Assembly (NCBI RefSeq): GCF_964340395.1
Contig: NC_135555.1
Span: 8,027,431-8,091,430, forward strand
DNA length: 64,000 bases
DNA from: Glandiceps talaboti
Lineage: Eukaryota; Hemichordata; Enteropneusta; Spengelidae
Direction of reading: 5' to 3'
Below are positions 14,701-25,261 of this stretch, one piece after another (positions within the stretch are counted from its first letter, which is position 1; each line of letters begins with the position of its first letter). The notes under the pieces are model-generated. The model had not been told where the DNA came from, searched no databases, and was given only the letters and a program-made list of their open reading frames with translations. The position numbers were made by a program, and so were the translations under genes.

Positions 14701-14892
14701 AGATAACTGAAGACATAAAACAATGAAAATATGTACCTGAAAGTCAACCCTTGTGTGCAATTTTTGACTGTGTTCTTTCTCCGTTAGGCTGGCAATGCCA
14801 TACCAGAGATGACGCCATTGAAAGCCAAAGATGAGAGTGAAACCGACATTCCATCACAAACCGGGAAGAGTAAAGGAAGATTGTCATTTTAA
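4051..14892 (+). CDS. SAMHD1: SAMHD1: SAM and HD domain dNTP triphosphohydrolase, 15 exons
   Basis: Predicted 602-residue enzyme that would hydrolyse dNTPs to deoxynucleosides and triphosphate. Exons: 4051-4219, 5202-5268, 5598-5667, 6337-6497, 7173-7288, 7548-7618, 8220-8366, 9227-9442, 10570-10661, 10890-10946, 11378-11576, 12713-12808, 13267-13371, 14021-14158, 14788-14892; all borders are GT-AG and every phase agrees. N-terminus has a basic RKRR (residues 4-7) that may be a nuclear signal. SAM domain about 34-95 (exons 1-3). HD domain: His153, His192-Asp193 (in LCHDLGHGPFSH) and Asp296 match human H167, H206/D207 and D311; Tyr300 and Asp304 match Y315 and D319. Allosteric GTP-site residues Asp123, Gln128, Arg131 match human D137, Q142, R145. 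C-terminus is shorter than human (626 aa) but keeps a TPLK site at Thr577. Start chosen at 4051 because of the strong AGAATGG context; an in-frame ATG at 3994 is weaker. Identity is very secure. Confidence 0.95.
5686..5805. repeat. (GT)n microsatellite in SAMHD1 intron 3
   Basis: Interrupted GT/GTGC repeats begin about 20 bp after the exon 3 donor (5668). The short open frame running into it is the exon 3 frame continuing by chance. Confidence 0.9.
6042..6080. repeat. Perfect 15-bp hairpin with T9 loop
   Basis: CATAGACCCTCCACC at 6042-6056 is the exact complement of GGTGGAGGGTCTATG at 6066-6080, separated by nine T. It sits in SAMHD1 intron 3. Could be a collapsed inverted-repeat element; no other role is evident. 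Confidence 0.75.
6517..6745 (-). repeat. SINE-like repeat, 5'-truncated copy
   Basis: Contains AATAATAATGG at one end, then 'CAACTCCCT(T)GGGAACA', 'CACATAGGATTAAAC' and 'CAACCTCTATCCTACCAGGT', all of which recur in order at 38776-39000. The tail (ATT)n reads on the minus strand. Lies in SAMHD1 intron 4. Confidence 0.6.
7303..7322 (+). repeat. Copy of SAMHD1 exon 5 sequence inside intron 5
   Basis: CAAATAACAGAAGTAGATA of exon 5 (from 7231) recurs 72 bp downstream, starting 15 bp after the exon 5 donor at 7289. It is a partial local duplication of the exon end, without a second donor. Confidence 0.75.
7337..7440. repeat. About 35-bp minisatellite, three units
   Basis: The phrase 'GACCCACCTACCTGCCATGG' followed by CTATGATGAT repeats three times with small changes in SAMHD1 intron 5. 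Confidence 0.8.
8382..8476. repeat. Palindromic MITE, TAAGATACG family, copy 1
   Basis: Left end TAAGATACGTCGTGACG is mirrored by CGTCACGGCGTATCTTT; a second internal pair, GCCCTCA/TGAGGGC, lies further in. AGACTA flanks both sides and may be a target duplication. The element begins only 15 bp after the exon 7 donor of SAMHD1. Relatives lie at 17085-17152, 42225-42305 and 56362-56412. Confidence 0.7.
9541..9617. repeat. (CATT)n microsatellite
   Basis: Near-perfect CATT tetranucleotide run about 100 bp after the exon 8 donor of SAMHD1. Confidence 0.95.
10165..10520 (-). repeat. Interspersed repeat, AATATTGGGGAA family, copy 1
   Basis: Contains 'GGGGCCTTGTCACTA', 'AAATATTGGGGAACAATGTA' and the complement of 'ATTGTCTTTGAACAGAAAAT', in the order expected for the reverse orientation of the copies at 35855-36190 and 49110-49470. 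Sub-part 10170-10310 has inverted ends (TTCCCC..GGGGAA). Non-coding; intron 8 of SAMHD1. Confidence 0.7.
11705..11940. repeat. MITE-like repeat with AGTATACTTTTACACTT ends, copy 1, plus tandem tail
   Basis: A 100-bp unit with inverted ends (AAAAGTATACT / AGTATACTTTT) carries 'GGCCACATGCTAGGCTTGTA'. The same unit lies in the opposite orientation at 55668-55770. It is followed here by two tandem copies of a 60-bp block (GCTATAAACGAGTGTAGCAC ... CTTCAGTGTTACT), of which one copy follows at 55770. Confidence 0.75.
13378..13476 (+). pseudogene. Tandem duplicate of SAMHD1 exon 13 in intron 13
   Basis: Positions 13275-13377 (most of exon 13 and its donor) are repeated head-to-tail about 103 bp further on with only a handful of changes. 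The copy has gained an acceptor-like TTACAG at 13384-13389 and keeps a donor-like GAG|GTAC at 13474-13475. As an exon it would be 85 nt; joined to exon 12 it gives Asn-Gly-Arg-stop, so inclusion would be non-productive. Age looks recent. Confidence 0.9.
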
Positions 14893-15420
14893 GTTTTGGT
14901 GTATGCCCTTTACACCATGGACCAATGCCAACATCATTATATATGGCTTTTAGTCAGATGTACCACATTCAAACATAGCTCTTGGAACGAAGGTCTATGA
15001 TTGGAGTGGTACTCTATGATTCGAGGACCATCTTGGTAGTACTTGTTATTGTATCAATCTACTAGACTGCCTTGGCTACTTCGCTCAGTGCAGTATTATT
15101 ACAGACAGACAGACAGACAGACAGACAGAAGTATATGCAAAGAAATTATTCTACGATTTTCATTCCAAGAAAATTTTTGATCAACAAGATCAAAACACAA
15201 CATGATAGTATTTTATATTCATACTTATATTTTTAATTGAAATTGGAATTTTGTTTTTGCCTTTTTATTATTTTTGGAGATTCTGACTCAAGCAATTACA
15301 GCTATTTCAACAAAACTAGTTGTATGGTGTTAGATTAAGAGAAGTTGAATTACTCCTTTGAGGTTTACCTAAGGGCAATTTAAGTTCAACAACTACAATA
15401 AAGTGTGTTGTATTTTGGCA
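14893..15420 (+). other. SAMHD1 3' UTR
   Basis: Sequence after the stop carries no further exon. It includes an (ACAG)n run at about 15100-15128 preceded by 'CTTCGCTCAGTGCAGTA', which looks like a retroposon tail, and ends near the poly(A) signal at 15397. Confidence 0.6.
15397..15402 (+). terminator. Poly(A) signal of SAMHD1
   Basis: AATAAA followed directly by the GT-rich stretch GTGTGTTGTATTTTGG, 505 bp after the stop codon. Other AATAAA hexamers at about 15930 and 16507 are alternatives. Confidence 0.6.
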
Positions 15421-15473
15421 TTATAGAACTGTTTTATTCCTCCTCAAACGTTGACCCTATAACTTGTTACAAG

Positions 15474-15872
15474 TAAGGGACGATCACACAATGTCACACA
15501 AGCTCATATGAAGTTCATTCGTTTAGTGACGGGGAGGGGGTTCTGGCATCAATATGATTGCTGAACTTCATTTTCGCACGTCTAACCAAATTTCGAAAAC
15601 TTTCATGCCGTCAATGATAAACAGATTCTGTATTTACTATTGAGATGTTGATAAGTTGATTAAAATTTACTTCTAATGTGATATACAGTGCTTGGTTAGG
15701 ATTGTATTTTAATGTGTTTACCATATTTTTACTTGGCATCAATCGTAGTGGTGTGACTGCTACAATTTTCAGCACATTTTACATCATATATAAATGGGCA
15801 GGGGGAGGGGGTTTTGTCCTAAACGAACAAAGTCCATTAGTTGAGCCTGTGTAACGTTGTGATCGTCCCTTA
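15474..15872. mobile_element. Tc1/mariner-type MITE with 50-bp inverted ends
   Basis: Left end AGGGACGATCACACAATG and right end (read inward on the other strand) AGGGACGATCACAACGTT continue as imperfect inverted repeats for roughly 50-70 bp, including a shared GTTCGTTTAG and GGGGAGGGGG. TA flanks both ends (15474-15475, 15871-15872), the target duplication typical of Tc1/mariner-related elements. No transposase. It lies just past the SAMHD1 poly(A) signal. Confidence 0.75.
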
Positions 15873-16330
15873 GACACAACCCATGCTATGTGTGTTTGGA
15901 TGTCATCAACATAGTATTCATCTTGGAAATAAAACTCTTAAATTTAAACTGTTTCTCTGTTCAAGAATACTCCAAACCCCTTCTCAGTTAAAAATGTAGG
16001 GGTTGCCATACAAGTATCTAAAATGGACATCAAAATGAACTATTTTAGATTCAAATATGGCTGCCGAGTAGGAATACTGTTATTAACTCTATGGGGAAAT
16101 TAAAGATTGTCAATTCCTTTGAAAACACAATAGTGAATCCCATAATTTCTTTTAACATATCAGAAAATTTGTCTCTGAATCACTTTTTGCCTTAAAAGAT
16201 TTGTTGACAACAGTAATGTCTACATGTATCAAATGATACTTGGTGCTAGAGGTGTATTTCACCTCCTTATATCTACTGAAATCTATTGTAAATTGTTCTT
16301 GAATATATTCATCAGGTCAGTAAAGCATAG

Positions 16331-16388
16331 TATTATAACAGTTCTTATCTACTATGTTTTGGTCATGCAATAAGAACTGTTATAGTAC
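16331..16388. repeat. Hairpin with 15-bp stem
   Basis: TATAACAGTTCTTAT and its exact complement ATAAGAACTGTTATA are about 20 bp apart; flanking ATAGTATTA/AGTACTATT extends the stem imperfectly. Confidence 0.7.
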
Positions 16389-17084
16389 TATTGTTTAAAT
16401 TGTGTTTTGTGATGTATATGAAACATATACAAGAATTTCTACTTGTGAAGGGCATATGATTCAAGAAATATGCTAGTCCAAATAAAATTGTAATTACAGA
16501 TGTAACAAATAAAGTTTTTTAATGACTGGTTTTCATCGGATTTTTATTTTATTGGTAATAATACAGATCGACTTTTGGTATTATTGGTGGATGTTTTTCC
16601 CATGTTGAATTTGTGAAGTATTTTTGTTAGTGATCATGTCACATCAGTACCCTTAGAAAAGTTTTCAGAGAAACTACATTTACAATAGGATATTTAGACG
16701 TAAAAATCATAAGACAACTAAACATTATGTTTATCGGGTCTCTTTAAACATTTTTCTTATGGAATAATATGACAAAAAATTGTATGAAATTACAATATAA
16801 TGACTTTCAATACTGTAAATCTAGATATTTTTGCTACGTCAAATTTTTGTGATTTTACAGTCTTCAGCTAGTTCACAAAAACTGATTTTTACTAATTTGC
16901 GGACTGGTACATTGTGTTCATGTACAAGAAAGTATTTTAGTTTACTTAGTGTTTTTGGTTTGAAAAAAACCCTGCAAAATTAGTAAAAATTAGTTTTTAT
17001 TGAAAATTTCTGGGTTGACAGTATGTTTTTGTTTATCTTACAAAGATTTTCAAATATTTTTACTGATAGTCTGTAATGTTCGCT

Positions 17085-17152
17085 GTGACAGTGCGCCCTC
17101 AAGCATCAGTCAACCCCTCCTGAGGAGGGCAGAACAACATGATGTATCTTAG
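17085..17152. repeat. Palindromic MITE, TAAGATACG family, diverged copy 2
   Basis: GTGACAGTGCGCCCTCAAGC ... CAACCCC ... GAGGGCAG ... GATGTATCTTA follows the order of the element at 8382-8476 in reverse complement, with only one end well preserved. Confidence 0.5.
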
Positions 17153-17525
17153 TCTATGTTACTGACTGCCAATGATTGTTTTTATATAATCCAAGAATTA
17201 TGTAATTTGTTTATCAAGAACTGAAAACCTTGATAATGTAACAATTATTAACAAATAAAAATAATTTACTGATTATGTATCAAGAATGTTTGATAATGTG
17301 TCTGTTTCTTGAAGATTACACATATATTCAACCATTGAACATATGAACAAAAGACAAACTGAAATAAAAGATATTTTCAAAATTGTATGAAAAAAAATAC
17401 TAGTATAGAACAGTAATGCCTCTTCAAACATTGCTAATTATTAAAGTTAACAATATTCTCTGCATCTTCCTAGTTACCATGTTTCTATTTACATTGAAGT
17501 GTTCAACTCTATCAGTACTCATTTC

Positions 17526-17757
17526 TTAGACTGTTGACAGTCGTTTTGCTATGTTTTATCTAAAACTAGTCATTGCCTCGCTCCGATCCGGAGCAATATT
17601 ATAACCACATACTGATCAGCAAGTGCCAGAGGCACGTTCATGAATTCGGCAATCACAGTTCCTATCAGTACACATTATTCAGTGTTACGGAGTGAGGCGA
17701 CAACTTTGATTTTGATGAAACGTAGCAAAAAGGGCACGAATGACTGTTGACAGCCTA
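17526..17757. mobile_element. hAT-like MITE with ACTGTYGACAGTCG ends, copy 1
   Basis: Ends TTAGACTGTTGACAGTCG and CGAATGACTGTTGACAG are inverted repeats; further in, 'GCCTCGCTCCG' pairs with 'CGGAGTGAGGC'. TACTCATTTC stands on both sides (17516-17525, 17756-17765), giving an 8-10 bp target duplication. Non-coding, same family as 31760-31959. Confidence 0.8.
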
Positions 17758-17865
17758 CTCATTTCTCTGTACTTGAGTAACAGCAGTACTTCTAGGTCAG
17801 ATACACTGGGTAATGCCTTTGTGTTGGTACAGATGAACTTGAAAGAGACTTACGTGTTGAAAGCT

Positions 17866-18105
17866 GCCCTTTTCATCTTGTGTGGGAGTACATGAATAGC
17901 ATTCAAAACCACAGACAAGGGAGAAAATTCTTCCTTGTCTGTGTCGATGAATACATGTTTCTTTCTCTGTTTGGTGTCTGTATGGCAGTGATGCTAAAAG
18001 TTGCCCTTTTCATCTTGTGTGTCGAGTACATGAATAGCATTCAGAGTACACTGAATGAATACATGTTTCTTTCTCTGTTTGGTGTCTGTATGGCAGTGAA
18101 GGTCA
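17866..18105. repeat. Two-copy tandem repeat (~130 bp)
   Basis: 'GCCCTTTTCATCTTGTGTG', 'GAGTACATGAATAGCATTCA' and 'GAATACATGTTTCTTTCTCT' occur in the same order twice (from about 17868 and 18001). No coding signal. Confidence 0.8.
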
Positions 18106-19234
18106 TCCAGACTTATAGTATGGATAATTTGTGAGAAGTGTCTCACTACAGTTTGATAATATATCTGACCTTAATATGGAGATCTATGGATACTAAATTC
18201 TCAGTATAACGGGGATCTGTAGACTGTTAGATTAATTGTCAAGATTAAGCCAAGACAACAACTACCAATCTCTTTGCAATTTACAACTGTGTATTTTATA
18301 TCCTTGCTTATATTCCATTTATCTTCTGTTTTTCCATTTACTTCATTACATTGACAGTTAAGTTGCAAAGTTATCAATTTGAATGTGAAACATGTTTTTG
18401 AGAGTCTTTCTTTCTCCTTTGGCAAACATCAAACAATATGAAATTATAGTGATGGGACACTTCTTAAAATTCATTCAGGAGTGACATACTGTGGTTTGAC
18501 CTGATGATAGTTTCTAAGTATTAAGTGAACTCCTCTCACACACAAACCAGACCCCCTAAACAGCCTAAAAGATTTGCATTCATATGGGTCTTTATATTGG
18601 CATGTAGGTGTTTATTTTATTGTTGTACTATACCTTTTCTGCTCTATCACATTAATATATTGTCTACATAAGTTCAGAAATTTGTTATTATGATCGCAAC
18701 TGTGCAAGTGTTTTAGTGTTAACGAAGGTGCAAATGGGGAGCACCTGCAATGTACAATACGGTTAAACTGAACAACGCCCTTACATATACAGACCAGGTT
18801 ATTCCAAACCCCAGACTGCAATGGTACGAGGTGAATACACTATTGAACCACTCGGTCACTCAACTCAAACACTTTCCCATCACATTATCACAAAAGGTCC
18901 AATTTCACACAAAGGTTTCTACATCTTTAGTTTTATTTGTACACTGCAATAAATAGCAACAATACCACACAAAACACTGACCTATTTTACTTCACACTGT
19001 GACATACACACACACACACACACAAAATCCAATCTTTGGTATACACTAGGCATGCTGATGTACATGGTCTACATCATATAAATCTACAAACACACTGTGA
19101 CACACACATCAAGTATTTCAGTATAAAAAGATAATCTATAGATATTCAAATTAAGTACATGGAGGAAGTACTAGTATTATATGATATTGCTCCTAGTCAG
19201 ATTTGGTGATTTACGATATAATGTAACATTTTTT

Positions 19235-19531
19235 GTCCTGCTTGCAGACCAAGTAACAGAACTCAATTCTGATATTTGAAATGTCGAGTCACCTCCGTCT
19301 GCTAGCAGGACTACATAGTTGTAGTCCTGCTTGCAGACACAGTAACACTAACAGTTAGCAGTCAATGCTGATACCGTCACTTCTCTTCTGAAATTTTGAG
19401 TCGCCTCCATCTGCAAGCAGGACTATAAGATTTTAGTCTTGCTTGCAGATGAAGTCAGGACTTGAATATGACATTGTCCCTTCTCTTCTGAGAGGGACAA
19501 TGTTGAGTCATCTCTGTCTGCCAGCAGGACT
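19235..19531. repeat. Three adjacent palindromic elements, CCTGCTTGCAGAC family, copies B-D
   Basis: Elements at 19235-19313, 19322-19426 and 19434-19531 each begin with (TAGT)CYTGCTTGCAGA and end with TCTGCNAGCAGGACT. They share an interior with 'GAGTCRCCTC' that differs from copies A and E, so they form a subfamily and were probably amplified in tandem. Confidence 0.8.
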
Positions 19532-19797
19532 TAATTTGTATGGTTTAGGACAATTTGATACAAGTGTTTCAGTGTTCTCTCTGGAACTCTTTCACAAGAT
19601 ATGGCTCAGGGACCATGGGTATAGTTGCTGGTTGGTAATGAAGAAAGTGGTGTCCTCTCTTCAGGACATTGGTATGTAAAGATTGATAGTTCAATGACAA
19701 TGTAAAATGTTTTAACATCATTTAGCCACTGTTAAATGGTTGAAATGTGATTTGCACTTTATAAGTAAGAAGTTTCAAGAGGTTAAGCTCTCCTCAG

Positions 19798-19888
19798 TCT
19801 GGGTTCATTGCCCCTGTTACCATGATCAGGGGAGAACACAAACCGGGTTCATCGCCCCTGTTACCATGATCAGAGGAGAACACATACC
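19798..19888. repeat. Two-copy 46-bp tandem repeat
   Basis: 'GGGTTCATTGCCCCTGTTAC' followed by 'CATGATCAGGGGAGAACACA' is repeated once with few changes. Confidence 0.85.
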
Positions 19889-20374
19889 AAGTGTTGAGTG
19901 GTTCCTGAGTGCCCTTGATATCTTGATAGGGAGAACAAAGAAATTACAAGAAGGTGTTCTCCCTCTTTTAGCTTCAGAAAGATCACTATTGTTCACTATA
20001 TATCACACAAGAGACTGCCAAAAAAATTACATGACTGGCCATAAATTGATGTATCAAAATAATATTGAGTTGCATAAATCTAATTACCAATATTGCAATA
20101 TTGATAGCTTATAACAATTGGTGTACAATACAGCCTTTGTACTAGCTGCTAGCTATGTCAGTTCCTACAGCCATGGTTCAATGATAGTTTACGTCTAGAA
20201 TCCATGCTGCCCTGTACAGAAAGTTTAGAATCATGTGTGCAGTGGATTTCAGATTTGGATAGCATGGATTCCTTGCTACATAAAATACAATGTTAATATT
20301 TACAGGAAGTCACACAAATCATAACTATTCAAGTTTGGTCCACATGATGGCTGATTGCAAAAGTACTCATATCA

Positions 20375-21335
20375 ATGATCTAACTCCCCAGCGCAATGTC
20401 AATGATCCAACTCCCTAGCACTGATATCAATGATCCGACTCCCTAGCACAATGTCAATGATCCAACTCCCTAGCACAATGTCAATGTTCTGACTTCCTAG
20501 CTCTGATATCAATGATCCGACTCCCTAGCACTGATATCAATGATCCGACTCCCTAGCACAATGTCAATGTTCTGACTTCCTAGCACTGATATCCATGATC
20601 TGACTACTATCAAACTCAATGATCAACCTGCAACAATACTCATATTAATCATCTGACTTCCTAGCCCTCATATCCATGATCTAGTCTGACTCCTGTACAC
20701 TGGGTCAATTATCTGACTCCCCAGCATTCATGTTAATGATTTGACTCCCTAGCAATCATATCAATGATCTGACTCCCTTTAAACACTCATGTCTATGATC
20801 TGACTCCCTAGCACTGTCTATGATCTAACTCCCTAGCACTGTCTATGATCTGACTCCCTAGCACTCATGTCAATGATCTGACTCCATAGCACTGTCACTG
20901 ATATGACTCCCTAGGACCCATGTCACTGATATGACTCCCTAGCACTCATGTCGATGATCTGACTCTCAAGTAATAGTATCAATGATCTGACTCCCTAGCA
21001 CTGTCTATTATCTGACTCCCTAACACTCATGGCAATGATCTGACTCCATAGCACTGTCAATGATGTGACTCCCTAGGACCCATGTCAATGACCTGACTCC
21101 CTAGGACCCATGTCAATGATGTGACTATCTGACACCAAACCAATGATCTGACTCCCTAGCTACCATTCATGTCAATGATCTGACTCCCTAGGACCCATGT
21201 CAATGATGTGACTATCTGACACCAAATCAATGATCTGACTCCCTAGCTAGCACATGTGTCAATGACCTGACTCCCTAGGACCCATGTCAATGATGTGACT
21301 ATCTGACACCAAATCAATGATCTGATTCCAACCCA
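20375..21335. repeat. Minisatellite, 27-28 bp unit, about 30 copies
   Basis: Degenerate units of the type TCAATGATCTGACTCCCTAG followed by CACTCATG run for almost 1 kb, with a few compound or shortened units toward the right end. No reading frame stays open across it. Confidence 0.95.
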
Positions 21336-22124
21336 TAACATCATTCTATCATGCATATGACAATTCCTCCTCAACCTCAGTTTGGTAAGTAGGAAATACC
21401 ATGAGGAACAATGCAGTGCCATGAAGGCAGGACATGTTCCACACTAACATTGCACTGAACATTTTACTCATTTAATATTGCCAATATAAAAAGAAGAGTT
21501 TGAAGATTACTTTGTAAGACTGTGATTCTAACACTCTTGCAGAGAAAAACAAAATAATGGAATTACGAAAAGTATTCAAGCAATATAGGCTGGGAAATGA
21601 CAAAGTCTTGATGAATTCATTAAAAAGTGAATATACATGTGACAACATCACTTCAAATTAGCATGCAAATATAACTGACATTTCAACATTGGAATACCAC
21701 TTGATGCCATGGCAACTGACCTTTGACCTATTAAAACTACTTCTGAATCTGCAAATAAATGCGTGAAACAGGAATTCAATGTAAAATCATGGTATTAAAA
21801 TGAAATTCTGATAAATTTCTTATTTTCTAACAAACTATAATAGTTTTATTTGTTGTGTTTCATTTTACTCAGAATAGTTGTATACATACATAAGTAGCAA
21901 TTCAATATATGGAGAACGTCTTCAATGGAAGCCACACTCCTAAGACGGAATCACTATTACAATGGATGTGATAACTGATCAAGAATTACTTTCTGATTTG
22001 GCTAACATTAGGCTAGAAATGTACTAGCTCAGTACTTGCCCAAGGCTGGCACTACTAGTACTACACCTCACCGGTATGTGTTGGTAGCAACTGGGGGAGT
22101 TCAAAAATGGCTGCACTAGTCAAA

Positions 22125-22565
22125 TGATAACACATGGCTAGCTAGCCTGGTTTATCATCTGGCTATCACATGGCTAGCCTGGTTTATCATCTGGCTAAAA
22201 CATATCATGGCTAGCCTGGTTTATCATCTGGCTAACACTTGGCTAGCCTAGTTTATCATCTGGCTAACACTGGAATAGTGAATTGGAAAGGAATTCTTGA
22301 CCTTGATAGTACTAACAACAGACTAGCCTAGTACCAATTTTAACATCTGAATGACACTGGGTTAGCCAATCAGAAAGGTGATTTGTGAACTGTATTTTAA
22401 CACCAGGCTAACCTAGTACTAATGCTAACATCTGGCTGACACTGGATTAGCCAATCAGAAAGGTGATTTTTGAAATGTATTTTAACTCCAAGCTAGCATA
22501 GTACCAATTTTAACATCAGGTTGACACTGGGTTAGCAAATCACAATGGGACTCATGAGCTGCACT
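22125..22565. repeat. Two adjoining minisatellites built on CTGGCTAACAC
   Basis: From 22130 to 22265 a unit of about 30-35 bp (GGCTAGCCTGGTTTATCATC) repeats four to five times; from 22300 to 22560 a longer unit of about 85 bp (TTAACATCTGGCTGACACTG + AGCCAATCAGAAAGGTGATT) repeats three times. The two share the CTAGCC/CTGGCTAACA core, suggesting the long unit grew out of the short one. Confidence 0.85.
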
Positions 22566-22569
22566 TTTA

Positions 22570-25261
22570 ATATCAACTATTTCCAGTATTCTCTACAGAA
22601 TCATAGCATGGGAGTCTCAATATGACAATTTCATTTGGACAATAAATCTATGCTATGGAACTGACTAGAATACTGTACATGTATACCACTAACTTAATAT
22701 TAAAACTGCAGTCTCTGAGTAACAATAACATCACCATCCATTCAGTAACATATTGGTTTAAAGTAACATAGTATAAGTTATGTAAAGATATAGAAATTAT
22801 GAAAAACAGACTACAGAATTACATTGTACATACACACTGACTGGTCTAGTTGGTGAATATCAAAGAATAATTTGTTTATCTCACAAATCATTTCAGGTTT
22901 GTCTATTTCAAATTCAACATATAAATAGTCTATTTGCATAGCTACGATAGTATTGCATAATCATCAGTAGGAAATATAAGTAGAGATATATATGATATAG
23001 ATATATAGAAAAAAAAGTTACAATGTTTCTAATAAGTTAACATTTCTAATAAGTTAATGTACAAAGACGTATAGATACTGATGACACAATGTACTACCCT
23101 GTACAACAACACTTGCACAATTTGTCAGATATTTCACTGGCCACTTGAGTGTGGAAAATGTAGGCTCTGTGGTTCCACCCCAAGTCTCACACTGTAGCCT
23201 GGCTGAGGCACTCCGATCCCAAGTCTAAATCCCAACCCTATTAGCCTGACTCAGGCCCTAGCTCCCACCCTAGGCCCCAACCCAAAGCATTTGCTCATTA
23301 CCTAACCCCCTCCCACTTGGCTCCCCACCCCTAGACTGGCTCCAATACTTACTACAGTCAGAGCTTGTCATTTCTATGTGCCAAGGCAGCACAGAATATT
23401 CAGGCTATACCCCACCCTATGGACATGTGCATTTGGGTATTCAAGAGTCAAAGTTAAAAAAAAAATACCAGCATGGCTACAGACTGTAAAATACATTCAT
23501 TTGGCAGCACTCCATACTTTTCACTTCTAAAACAGTTGTATTTTACAGACTACAACAACTGGTACTATTAAAATCCATTTTGTTACATTCCAAACTTGCA
23601 ATAACAAAAGTCTGAAGTCCACAACATAAGTTACACAGCAAATATTGACTAACTGGGCTATCAAAAACAGCTACATGATAATAATACAAAAATGATTCAT
23701 AAACAACTTTTAAAACACCTGCTAACATCTGTGGATAAAAAAAATTATATCAGAACTAGATATAGTGTCAATTTTTGCAGCCTTGAACCATAGTATATGG
23801 TCAAATTGACATTTGGTCATTTTATCTAATCAAAAGTTTTTCATATATATTTTGCATTGCATCTTACATCCGTAATAAATTTGGCAAAAAAACATGTAAT
23901 ATTATAAATCTCTTAGTAAAGACTAATAATTATAGAAATGGAAATTATATAAGAGGAACTCTGAAAACATTACAGTGTAAGAAATATTGAGGAACTGTGG
24001 AAAAGTAGCTGCATATATATTGCCTACAAGGCATGTCATCTGAGGGAAGACTATAACACTGCACTTTCTCTATCACTACATTAAGTGTTCCACTCTGAAT
24101 GTGTGAACCAGACAATATACTTCATGAAAATAATTGCATTTTCTATAAAAAGCTTTTGTTACAGGGTGTGAATGGAAGAACTATTAAATCCTAACAAAAC
24201 ACTGACACACACTCACTGACATCGACATTGTTTGAAATTCAATACAGTGCTTTGAGTCATAACAATACAGAGAGTACCATTGCTTTATGCTTTGACAGTG
24301 TATTTGCTCTTAGGTCTCTCTCTCTCTTTCTCGCTCTCTCTCTCTCTCTTTTAATTTCCTACATCATTTTCAGATCCTTTCCGAACAGTTTATACTGAAT
24401 TTTCAAGTTACAGCTAAGTCTCATTGTAATATGGAAATATGGAAAAAGTGTAATCTTTCATTGCCTTCAAATTTTATCAAATATCCTAGAAAAAAAATGA
24501 GTTTGTAGTTAAAGAAGAGATTGGTGATGAAAGGGTTATAAAAATGTGTTGACCCTTAGTTATATATGATAGACATTGAGAATATGGTGCACTGCCAGAC
24601 ACCTCTTTTAGAAATGGTACAACCCTTAGAATAGCGGACATCCCCATTAGAAATAGTAAAATCAGTATTTGCAATAGTGTACTTGAAAGAGTAGGCTTGT
24701 ACCTAGAAATAGTGTACATTTCCTGTTATAAATGGTAAAACCCTTGTTTGCAGAAATGTACATGAAATGGTACACCCCCTCATAGAAAAAGTGGACACCC
24801 CTATAACAAATGGTACACCCAGATAAGGAATGGGACATACCCCTATTACAAATGGACAGACACCCTTGGGCCTTAGTCCAAATAAACAGTGATAAATATA
24901 GATCTTGCTTAGAGATGTTGAATATAGTTGTAGGAGAAAAGTACTGAAAATAAATATGTACTCACAGTAAATGGTGCTATGTGAGGTCAAATCTGTCCTC
25001 ATATAATAAAACTATAAATGATTGTCTTTCACAAGTCTGGGCTTTCTTTATAAAGATAGAGCTCTGCTTTAAAAAGTTTTCTTTTAAATCTTTTTTATAA
25101 CAACAAAATACAGTACTAAGATTTCAACCTATCATCGTTTTAAAGTTCTTTTTATAATGTGCTAGATTTATTTTGTCTTAAGTTCTATGGATGGAAGGGT
25201 GATTTTTTAAGTTTTATAAAATTCATACTATTCAGGAATGGCTTTCTAGGAACTGAAGAAA
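22570..25261. other. Gene-free stretch and 3' region of zinc-finger gene
   Basis: I see no coding exon. A degenerate repeat with the core AAATGGTACACCC (period about 20-25 bp) lies at 24600-24870. The right-hand part is presumably the 3' UTR of the minus-strand zinc-finger gene; TTTATT at about 25168 (AATAAA on the minus strand) is a candidate poly(A) signal. Confidence 0.5.
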
